NCBI RefSeq assembly: GCF_024793895.1
Contig: NZ_JANUSB010000015.1
Span: 1,054,001 to 1,118,000 of the forward strand
Source of the DNA: Serratia sp. AKBS12
Lineage (GTDB): Bacteria > Pseudomonadota > Gammaproteobacteria > Enterobacterales > Enterobacteriaceae
DNA length: 64,000 bases
Direction of reading: 5' to 3'
The notes beneath the pieces are model-generated. The model searched no databases and was not told the DNA's origin. It saw only the letters and a program-made list of their open reading frames with translations. Position 1 is the first letter of the stretch. Every line of letters starts with the position of its first letter. The position numbers and the translations under genes are program-made. Below are positions 57,076-64,000 of the stretch, piece after piece.

Positions 57076-58713
57076 ATGACCAACATCACGAAAAAAACGC
57101 TACTGGCTGCCGGCATTATGGCCGCGCTGGGCATCACCACCGCCGGCAGTACGTTTGCCGCGGTGGTGCCTGCGGGTGTTCAACTGGCGGAGAAGCAAGA
57201 GATCGTCAAGAATAACGGCTCGGAAGTGCAATCGCTTGACCCGCACAAAATCGAAGGGGTACCGGAAAACAATGTCACCCGCGATTTGATTGAAGGCCTG
57301 GCCAACAACGGCGTAAACGGTGAAATCGAACCGGGCGTGGCGGAAAGCTGGGATAATAAAGATTACAAAGTGTGGACCTTCCACCTGCGCAAAGATGCCA
57401 AATGGTCGAATGGCCAACCGGTGACGGCGCAAGACTTCGTTTACAGCTGGCAGCGGGTGGTTGACCCGAAAACCGCATCGCCATACGCCAGCTACCTGCA
57501 ATATGCCCACGTAGAAAACGTTGATGACATCATCGCCGGCAAAAAAGACAAATCGACGCTGGGCGTGAAGGCGATTGACGATCACACGTTCCAGGTCACG
57601 CTGACCGAACCGGTGCCATATCTGGTTGAAATGACTCCACACTACGCGATGAAGCCGGTGTACAAAGACGCGGTAGAAAAATTTGGTGAAAAGTGGACTC
57701 TGCCGCAGAACTACGTCAGCAATGGCGCGTATAAATTAAAAGATTGGGTCGTCAACGAACGCATCGTCCTGGAACGTAACCCGGAATATTGGGATAACGC
57801 GAAAACCATCATTAATAAAGTCACGTTCCTGCCTATTTCATCGGAAGTTACCGATGTGAACCGTTACCGCACTGGCGAAATCGACATGACCTATAACAAC
57901 ATGCCGATTGAACTGTTCCAGAAGCTGAAAAAAGACATTCCGCAGGAAGTGCATGTGGATCCGTACCTGTGCACTTACTACTACGAGATTAACAACCAGA
58001 AAGCGCCATTTACCGACGTGCGCGTGCGCGAAGCGCTGAAACTGGGGATGGATCGCGACATCATCGTCCACAAGGTAAAAAATCAGGGCGATCTGCCGGC
58101 CTACGGCTTTACCCCGCCGTACACCGATGGCGCCAAGTTGACGCCGCCGGAATGGTTTGGCTGGACGCAGGACAAGCGTAACGAAGAAGCGAAGAAACTG
58201 CTGGCGGAGGCTGGCTACGGCCCGGACAAGCCGTTGACCTTCAACCTGCTGTATAACACTTCCGATCTGCACAAGAAGCTGGCGATTGCCGCTGCGTCAA
58301 TCTGGAAGAAGAATCTGGGCGTCAACGTCAAACTGGTCAATCAGGAATGGAAAACCTTCCTCGATACCCGTCATCAGGGCAATTACGACGTCTCGCGTGC
58401 CGCCTGGTGTGCCGATTACAATGAGCCGAGCACCTTCCTGAACATGATGCTGTCGGACAGCAGCAGTAATACCCCACACTACAAGAGCGAAACCTTTGAC
58501 CGCTTGATGGCCGACGTGCTGACGGCGAAAACCAAAGAAGAACGCGCCGCGCTGTACCAGAAGGCCGAAGTTCAACTGGACAAGGATTCGGCCATCGTGC
58601 CGGTCTACTACTACGTCAACGCCCGTCTGGTGAAGCCTTACGTTGGTGGCTATACCGGTAAGGACCCGCTGGACAACGTGTACGACAAAAATCTGTACAT
58701 CATTAAGCACTGA
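57076..58713 (+). CDS. oppA: oligopeptide ABC transporter substrate-binding protein OppA (second copy)
   Basis: A 545-aa periplasmic binding protein closest to canonical OppA. The signal peptide is MTNITKKTLLAAGIMAALG and ends near TFA. The mature part starts AVVPAGVQLAEKQ and contains LDPHKIEGVPENNVTRDLIE in pieces. The start at 57076 has GGAG nearby; the frame is open to 57049. Codon bias indicates high expression. It delivers di- to pentapeptides to OppBCDF, encoded just downstream. Confidence 0.95.
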   Translation: MTNITKKTLLAAGIMAALGITTAGSTFAAVVPAGVQLAEKQEIVKNNGSEVQSLDPHKIEGVPENNVTRDLIEGLANNGVNGEIEPGVAESWDNKDYKVWTFHLRKDAKWSNGQPVTAQDFVYSWQRVVDPKTASPYASYLQYAHVENVDDIIAGKKDKSTLGVKAIDDHTFQVTLTEPVPYLVEMTPHYAMKPVYKDAVEKFGEKWTLPQNYVSNGAYKLKDWVVNERIVLERNPEYWDNAKTIINKVTFLPISSEVTDVNRYRTGEIDMTYNNMPIELFQKLKKDIPQEVHVDPYLCTYYYEINNQKAPFTDVRVREALKLGMDRDIIVHKVKNQGDLPAYGFTPPYTDGAKLTPPEWFGWTQDKRNEEAKKLLAEAGYGPDKPLTFNLLYNTSDLHKKLAIAAASIWKKNLGVNVKLVNQEWKTFLDTRHQGNYDVSRAAWCADYNEPSTFLNMMLSDSSSNTPHYKSETFDRLMADVLTAKTKEERAALYQKAEVQLDKDSAIVPVYYYVNARLVKPYVGGYTGKDPLDNVYDKNLYIIKH

Positions 58714-58794
58714 TACGGTGAGGGCCGCGGGCGTTTGTCTGCGGCCCAGTCAAAATAATAAGCCGTCCTCAGGCTGTAGCACAGGGTTAGGGCA

Positions 58795-59715
58795 ATGCTG
58801 AAATTTATACTTCGACGCCTGTTAGAGGCGATCCCGACGTTATTTATCCTTATTACCATTTCATTCTTCATGATGCGTCTGGCTCCCGGCAGCCCGTTCA
58901 CCGGTGAGCGCGCATTACCACCGGAAGTATTGGCGAACATTGAAGCGAAATACCACTTGAATGACCCGATCTGGAAACAGTACGGCCATTATTTATTGCA
59001 GCTTTCACAGGGCGACTTTGGCCCGTCATTTAAATATAAAGACTATTCGGTCAACGATCTGGTTGCCAGTTCATTCCCGGTCTCGGCCAAGCTGGGAGCT
59101 GCGGCGTTTATTTTGGCGGTGTTGTTTGGGGTGAGCGCCGGGGTTATTGCCGCGCTCAAGCAGAATACCAAATGGGATTATACGGTGATGGGCTTTGCCA
59201 TGACCGGGGTGGTGATACCCAGCTTTGTAGTTGCGCCGCTGTTGGTACTGGTGTTCGCCATCACCTTGAAATGGTTGCCGGGCGGGGGGTGGAACGGCGG
59301 GGCGCTGAAATTCATGATCCTGCCGATGGTGGCGCTGTCGTTGGCGTATATTGCCAGCATCGCGCGTATCACCCGCGGCTCGATGATTGAAGTGCTGCAT
59401 TCGAACTTTATCCGTACCGCGCGCGCCAAAGGCCTGCCTATGCATCGCATTATCTTCCGCCACGCGCTGAAGCCGGCGCTGCTGCCGGTGCTGTCCTATA
59501 TGGGGCCGGCGTTTGTCGGCATTATCACCGGTTCGATGGTGATTGAAACCATATACGGTCTGCCGGGCATCGGCCAGCTGTTCGTTAATGGCGCATTGAA
59601 CCGCGATTACTCGCTGGTGCTGAGCCTGACCATTCTGGTCGGCGGCCTGACCATTTTGTTCAATGCGATCGTTGACGTGCTGTATGCCGTTATCGATCCG
59701 AAAATTCGTTATTAA
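58795..59715 (+). CDS. oppB: oligopeptide ABC transporter permease OppB
   Basis: A 306-aa inner-membrane permease with six helices. Canonical features are LKFILRRLLEAIPTLFILI at the start and the EAA-type loop ARAKGLPMHRIIFRHALKPA, with IETIYGLPGIGQLFVNGA near the end. It pairs with OppC. Unlike the transporter at 10565-12319, its two permeases are separate genes. It lies 81 bases after oppA and 14 before oppC. Confidence 0.97.
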   Translation: MLKFILRRLLEAIPTLFILITISFFMMRLAPGSPFTGERALPPEVLANIEAKYHLNDPIWKQYGHYLLQLSQGDFGPSFKYKDYSVNDLVASSFPVSAKLGAAAFILAVLFGVSAGVIAALKQNTKWDYTVMGFAMTGVVIPSFVVAPLLVLVFAITLKWLPGGGWNGGALKFMILPMVALSLAYIASIARITRGSMIEVLHSNFIRTARAKGLPMHRIIFRHALKPALLPVLSYMGPAFVGIITGSMVIETIYGLPGIGQLFVNGALNRDYSLVLSLTILVGGLTILFNAIVDVLYAVIDPKIRY

Positions 59716-59729
59716 GCTGGAGCACGCCA

Positions 59730-60638
59730 ATGATGTTGACTAAAAAGAACAGCGAAGCTCTGGAGCATTTCAGCGAAAAGCTGGAAGTGGAAGGGCGTAG
59801 CCTATGGCAAGACGCACGCCGTCGTTTCATGCACAACCGTGCGGCGGTCGGTAGCCTGTTCGTGCTGGCGCTGATCACGCTATTCGTGATCGTGGCGCCC
59901 TGGTTGTCGCAATTTACCTATGACGATACCGACTGGGCGATGATGTCGGCGGCGCCGAGTATCGAGTCTGCCCACTATTTCGGTACCGACTCTTCCGGCC
60001 GCGACCTGCTGGTGCGGGTGGCAATCGGCGGGCGAATTTCGTTGATGGTCGGCGTGGCCGCGGCGATGGTGGCGGTGATCGTCGGCACGCTATATGGCTC
60101 GCTTTCCGGTTATTTGGGGGGCAAGACAGACTCGGTGATGATGCGTTTGCTCGAGATCCTCAACTCCTTCCCGTTCATGTTCTTCGTCATCCTGTTGGTG
60201 ACCTTCTTCGGGCAGAATATCCTGTTGATCTTCGTGGCGATCGGCATGGTGTCGTGGCTGGACATGGCGCGTATCGTGCGCGGGCAAACGCTGAGCCTCA
60301 AGCGTAAGGAATTTATCGAAGCGGCGCTGGTGGGCGGGGTATCAACCCGTAATATCGTGCTGCGCCACATCGTGCCGAACGTGCTCGGGGTAGTGGTGGT
60401 GTATGCATCGCTGTTGGTGCCAAGCATGATCCTGTTCGAGTCATTTCTTAGCTTCCTGGGGCTGGGCACGCAGGAGCCGCTGAGCAGTTGGGGGGCGCTA
60501 TTGAGCGACGGTGCCAACTCGATGGAAGTTTCACCATGGTTGCTGCTGTTCCCGGCCGGTTTCCTGGTTATCACCCTGTTTTGTTTCAACTTTATCGGCG
60601 ATGGCCTGCGTGACGCCCTCGACCCCAAAGATCGCTAA
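59730..60638 (+). CDS. oppC: oligopeptide ABC transporter permease OppC
   Basis: A 302-aa inner-membrane permease. The cytoplasmic N-terminus is charged, and the first helix ([20 protein letters not shown]) follows. The DppC/OppC signature [19 protein letters not shown] and the EAA loop [20 protein letters not shown] are intact. Starts are ATG ATG at 59730 and 59733. It lies 11 bases before oppD in the same operon. Confidence 0.97.
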   Translation: MMLTKKNSEALEHFSEKLEVEGRSLWQDARRRFMHNRAAVGSLFVLALITLFVIVAPWLSQFTYDDTDWAMMSAAPSIESAHYFGTDSSGRDLLVRVAIGGRISLMVGVAAAMVAVIVGTLYGSLSGYLGGKTDSVMMRLLEILNSFPFMFFVILLVTFFGQNILLIFVAIGMVSWLDMARIVRGQTLSLKRKEFIEAALVGGVSTRNIVLRHIVPNVLGVVVVYASLLVPSMILFESFLSFLGLGTQEPLSSWGALLSDGANSMEVSPWLLLFPAGFLVITLFCFNFIGDGLRDALDPKDR

Positions 60639-60649
60639 GGAGTGCCACC

Positions 60650-61666
60650 ATGAGCACCATTGAAAACCCGCAGCTGCAAACCCGGGACACGGCAGCAACT
60701 CCGCTGCTGCTGGATGTGCAGGATCTGCGCGTCACCTTCGCGACGCCGGACGGTGATGTGACGGCGGTCAACGACCTCAACTTTGATCTGCGCGCCGGCG
60801 AAACGCTGGGTATTGTCGGTGAATCCGGTTCTGGCAAATCGCAGACGGCGTTTGCACTGATGGGCTTGTTGGCCAGTAATGGCCGTATCGACGGTTCCGC
60901 CAGGTTCAACGGCCGTGAAATACTCAACCTGCCGGAAAACCAGCTCAACAAGTTGCGGGCAGAAGAAATTTCGATGATCTTCCAGGATCCGATGACTTCG
61001 CTCAACCCGTACATGCGCGTTGGCGAACAGCTGATGGAAGTGCTGATGCTGCACAAGAACATGAGCAAAAGTGCAGCGTTCGAAGAGTCGGTGCGAATGC
61101 TCGATGCGGTGAAAATGCCGGAAGCGCGTAAGCGCATGCGTATGTATCCGCACGAGTTTTCCGGTGGTATGCGCCAGCGCGTCATGATTGCCATGGCGTT
61201 GCTGTGCCGGCCGAAACTGCTGATTGCCGATGAGCCAACCACCGCATTGGACGTTACGGTGCAGGCGCAGATCATGACTTTGCTGAACGATCTGAAACGT
61301 GAATTCAACACCGCCATTATCATGATCACCCACGATCTTGGAGTGGTGGCCGGTATCTGTAACAAGGTGCTGGTAATGTATGCCGGCCGTACCATGGAAT
61401 ACGGCAGTGCGCGCGACGTGTTTTATCACCCAAGCCACCCGTACTCGATTGGCCTCCTCAATGCGGTGCCGCGTCTGGATGCGGAAGGTGAATCGTTGAT
61501 GACCATTCCCGGTAATCCGCCCAATCTTCTGCGCTTGCCGAAAGGCTGTCCGTTCCAGCCGCGTTGCCCTTATGCCATGGAACAGTGCGCCAGCGCTCCG
61601 CCATTGGAACAATTTGGCGAAGGGCGCTTGCGCGCCTGCTTCAAACCGCTGGAGGCATTGGTATGA
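60650..61666 (+). CDS. oppD: oligopeptide ABC transporter ATPase OppD
   Basis: A 338-aa ATPase. Walker A is GESGSGKSQ, the Q-loop is in [12 protein letters not shown], the signature is FSGGMRQR and Walker B is LLIADEP. The C-terminal oligopeptide/dipeptide extension has the cysteines of [15 protein letters not shown], which bind an Fe-S cluster in related DppD proteins. AAGGAG precedes the ATG. It overlaps oppF by four bases. Confidence 0.97.
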   Translation: MSTIENPQLQTRDTAATPLLLDVQDLRVTFATPDGDVTAVNDLNFDLRAGETLGIVGESGSGKSQTAFALMGLLASNGRIDGSARFNGREILNLPENQLNKLRAEEISMIFQDPMTSLNPYMRVGEQLMEVLMLHKNMSKSAAFEESVRMLDAVKMPEARKRMRMYPHEFSGGMRQRVMIAMALLCRPKLLIADEPTTALDVTVQAQIMTLLNDLKREFNTAIIMITHDLGVVAGICNKVLVMYAGRTMEYGSARDVFYHPSHPYSIGLLNAVPRLDAEGESLMTIPGNPPNLLRLPKGCPFQPRCPYAMEQCASAPPLEQFGEGRLRACFKPLEALV

Positions 61667-62664
61667 ATACTGTAACCGACAAGAAAGTTCTGCTAGAAGT
61701 CGCCGATCTGAAGGTGCACTTCGACATTCATGATGACAAACAGTGGTTCTGGCAGCCGCCTAAAACGCTGAAGGCGGTTGACGGCGTAACGCTACGCCTG
61801 TTCGAAGGGGAAACGCTGGGTGTGGTGGGGGAATCCGGCTGCGGCAAGTCAACGTTCGCCCGCGCGCTGATTGGCCTGGTAAAGGCCACCAGCGGCAAGG
61901 TGGCATGGCTGGGCAAGGATCTGCTCGGTATGAGCGACGCTGACTGGCGTAAAACCCGCAGCGATATTCAGATGATTTTTCAGGATCCGCTGGCATCGCT
62001 CAATCCGCGCATGACCATTGGCGAAATCATCGCCGAACCTCTGCGAACCTACTATCCGAAGATGCCGCGCCAGGAAGTAAAGGATAAGGTCAAGGCGATG
62101 ATGCTAAAGGTCGGGCTGTTGCCAAACCTGATCAACCGTTATCCGCATGAGTTCTCAGGTGGTCAATGCCAGCGTATCGGCATTGCGCGTGCCTTGATAT
62201 TAGAGCCGAAACTGGTGATTTGCGATGAGCCGGTTTCCGCCCTCGACGTCTCGATACAGGCGCAGGTGGTGAACCTGTTGCAGCAACTGCAGCGCGAAAT
62301 GGGCCTGTCATTGATCTTTATCGCTCACGATCTGGCGGTGGTGAAGCACATTTCCGACCGGGTACTGGTAATGTATCTGGGCCACGCGGTGGAGTTGGGC
62401 ACCTACGATGAGGTGTATCAGAACCCGCAGCATCCTTACACCAAGGCGCTGATGTCGGCGGTGCCGATCCCCGATCCGGACAAGGAGCAGGTCAAGCAGA
62501 TCCAGTTGCTGGAGGGGGAGTTGCCGTCACCGATCAATCCGCCGTCCGGCTGCGTGTTCCGCACCCGTTGCCCGATTGCCGGGCCCGAGTGTGCCAAAAC
62601 GCGGCCGCTGCTGGAGGGCAGTTTCCGACATGCGGTGTCTTGCCTGAAGGTTGATCCGCTGTAA
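61663..62664 (+). CDS. oppF: oligopeptide ABC transporter ATPase OppF
   Basis: A 333-aa ATPase completing the opp transporter. Walker A is GESGCGKST, the Q-loop is in [12 protein letters not shown], the signature is FSGGQCQR, Walker B is LVICDEP. The C-terminal cysteines lie in [15 protein letters not shown]. The ATG overlaps the oppD stop (ATGA); the upstream in-frame extension lies inside oppD and is not used. A strong terminator follows. Confidence 0.97.
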   Translation: MNTVTDKKVLLEVADLKVHFDIHDDKQWFWQPPKTLKAVDGVTLRLFEGETLGVVGESGCGKSTFARALIGLVKATSGKVAWLGKDLLGMSDADWRKTRSDIQMIFQDPLASLNPRMTIGEIIAEPLRTYYPKMPRQEVKDKVKAMMLKVGLLPNLINRYPHEFSGGQCQRIGIARALILEPKLVICDEPVSALDVSIQAQVVNLLQQLQREMGLSLIFIAHDLAVVKHISDRVLVMYLGHAVELGTYDEVYQNPQHPYTKALMSAVPIPDPDKEQVKQIQLLEGELPSPINPPSGCVFRTRCPIAGPECAKTRPLLEGSFRHAVSCLKVDPL

Positions 62665-62681
62665 CCACCCGCGAAAAACAA

Positions 62682-62709
62682 AAAACCTGCCGTTTGGCAG
62701 GTTTTTTTA
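62682..62709. terminator. bidirectional terminator oppF / yciU
   Basis: AACCTGCC-GTTT-GGCAGGTT with an A-run before and a T-run after, between the convergent oppF and yciU genes. Confidence 0.9.
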
Positions 62710-62723
62710 TGCGCCAGAGGCGA

Positions 62724-63047
62724 TTATTCTTTCCACAGAATATGGCACAATTTGTGATCTTTTTCACGGCAGATCAATACGCGGGCATACACGTCGTTGA
62801 GCGGTTCGCCGTCGGCGTCGGCCAGGCCGATAACCACTTCGGCAAAGAAGTCCGGGTTCAGATCGTAATCGACGTGTTCCCGCCAGTCTTCGGCCGGATC
62901 GTACAGTTCCGCACCGCCGCGTTCTTCAAACTGCAGGTTGAACAGCAGAATATCCGCCGGATCCAGATTGTCGCCGGCCAGCTCCAGGAATATGTCATAT
63001 GCCTGTTCCAGCGTTTCGTCTTCAGTAAGGCGGTTATTCAAGTCCAT
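62724..63047 (-). CDS. yciU: YciU family protein (UPF0263, HI1450-like)
   Basis: A 107-aa acidic protein matching E. coli Yci[21 protein letters not shown], then [18 protein letters not shown] and the end [12 protein letters not shown]1450-type proteins mimic DNA charge and may bind HU, but the E. coli role is unproven. AGGA precedes the ATG. It lies between opp and clsA, as in E. coli. Confidence 0.94.
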   Translation of the reverse strand: MDLNNRLTEDETLEQAYDIFLELAGDNLDPADILLFNLQFEERGGAELYDPAEDWREHVDYDLNPDFFAEVVIGLADADGEPLNDVYARVLICREKDHKLCHILWKE

Positions 63048-63103
63048 AAAAAAATCCTGATAACAAATGATTTGGCGTTATTAAACCACGCCCGCCATGC
63101 CAT

Positions 63104-64000
63104 TTACAGCAGCGGACTGAAAAAGTAAAACAACCGTTCGACGATACGATGCCAAAACGGCCGCTTGAGCCACTGCCGGGCTTCCAGCAGTCTGGATCGG
63201 GCGATGTAATCATCCTGTACGCAGGCCAGATCGCTGCCGAAACCGTCATCGTCGATCACCAGGGTGATTTCAAAGTTGAGCCACAGGCTGCGCATGTCGA
63301 GATTTACCGTGCCGACCAGGCTCAGCTGGCCGTCGACCAGTACGCTTTTGGTATGCAGCAGGCCGCCTTCGAATTGGTAAATTTTCACCCCGGCCTCAAG
63401 CAACTCGGAAAAGAACGCGCGACTGGCCCAGCGTACCATCATCGAATCATTGTCGCGCGGTACGATAATGCTTACCTCGACGCCGCGCAGCGCGGCGGTG
63501 CAAATGGCGTGCAGCAAGTCATCGCTCGGAACGAAGTAGGGGGTGGTCATGATCAGTTGCTCACGGGCAGAGTACACCGCGGTCAGCAACGCCTGATGGA
63601 TCATTTCTTCCGGGAAGCCGGGCCCGGAGGCGATCACCTGAATGGTGTGGCCGCTCTCCTGCTCAAATGGCATGATGTTCATGTCCGGCGGCGGCGGTAG
63701 AATGCGCCGGCCGGTTTCAATTTCCCAATCGCAGGCGTAGACAATACCCATGGTGGTGGCTACCGGGCCTTCCATACGCGCCATCAGGTCAATCCATTGG
63801 CCAACGCCGGCGTCCTGCTTGAAGTAACGTGGATCGACCATGTTCATGCTGCCGGTATAGGCAATATAGTTATCAATCAGCACTACTTTGCGGTGCTGGC
63901 GTAAATCCATACGGCGTAGGAAAACGCGCAGCAGATTGACCTTTAGCGCTTCGACCACCTCAATGCCGGCGTTACGCATCATGCCGGGATAGGGGCTGCG
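63104..64000 (-). CDS. clsA: cardiolipin synthase A, C-terminal part (5' end outside window)
   Basis: The last 298 codons of a phospholipase-D-type cardiolipin synthase, which condenses two phosphatidylglycerols to cardiolipin in the inner membrane. Both HKD motifs are visible: HRKVVLIDN with YTGSMNMVD, and [10 protein letters not shown] with GTVNLDMRS. The C-terminus ends FYFFSPLL, as in E. coli ClsA. The frame stays open to the window edge; the N-terminal membrane helices lie outside. It is upstream of yciU on the same strand. Confidence 0.95.
   Translation of the reverse strand, partial: RSPYPGMMRNAGIEVVEALKVNLLRVFLRRMDLRQHRKVVLIDNYIAYTGSMNMVDPRYFKQDAGVGQWIDLMARMEGPVATTMGIVYACDWEIETGRRILPPPPDMNIMPFEQESGHTIQVIASGPGFPEEMIHQALLTAVYSAREQLIMTTPYFVPSDDLLHAICTAALRGVEVSIIVPRDNDSMMVRWASRAFFSELLEAGVKIYQFEGGLLHTKSVLVDGQLSLVGTVNLDMRSLWLNFEITLVIDDDGFGSDLACVQDDYIARSRLLEARQWLKRPFWHRIVERLFYFFSPLL

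Overview
The window is chromosomal DNA from an enterobacterium, most likely Serratia (Yersiniaceae). The proteins read as close relatives of the E. coli and Yersinia versions, and gene order keeps several E. coli blocks. The genus call rests on remembered protein similarity (NhaB, H-NS, FoxA, GapA), not on a search.

Layout. (1) 1-8680 is core: ycgN, dsbB, nhaB, fadR, ycgB and the D-alanine catabolic pair dadA-dadX. (2) 8676-21300 is an accessory stretch. It holds a Bcr/CflA-type exporter, a DEDDh exonuclease, a four-gene peptide/opine/nickel-type ABC transporter operon behind a Zur-like operator, an AT-rich islet of small membrane proteins, a Fur-box ferrioxamine-type receptor (foxA), an orphan GhoT/OrtT-type toxin, a 347-aa membrane protein and a Pmp3/YqaE protein. 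(3) 21360-40010 is core again: yeaH-yeaG, mipA, yeaD, gapA, msrB, yeaC, pncA-ansA, sppA, ydjA, the tightly packed selD-mnmH-topB-ynjH run, nudG, xthA and a LOG-family gene. (4) 40150-40950 is a tRNA-Tyr operon with two tRNAs set in modular repeats that copy the tRNA 3' end. (5) 41027-64000 is purU, ychJ, rssA-rssB, galU, an inserted ugd plus UDP-glucuronate 4-epimerase pair, hns, tdk, a decayed IS4-family element, adhE, ychE, oppA-oppA-oppBCDF, yciU and the 3' part of clsA.

How the genes work together. dadA and dadX break down alanine behind a CRP site. fadR sets fatty-acid metabolism. yeaG-yeaH-ycgB are stress and stationary-phase genes in E. coli, and rssB controls sigma-S turnover. selD makes the selenophosphate that mnmH uses on tRNA. 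galU, ugd and the epimerase form a UDP-glucose to UDP-glucuronate to UDP-galacturonate route. oppABCDF imports oligopeptides and has two tandem binding proteins.

The most unusual signals are the Zur-like box in front of a Dpp/Nik-like transporter whose two permeases are fused into one 584-aa chain, the orphan GhoT/OrtT gene opposite foxA, and the tyrosine tRNA repeat array. No CRISPR array, prophage or integrase was seen.
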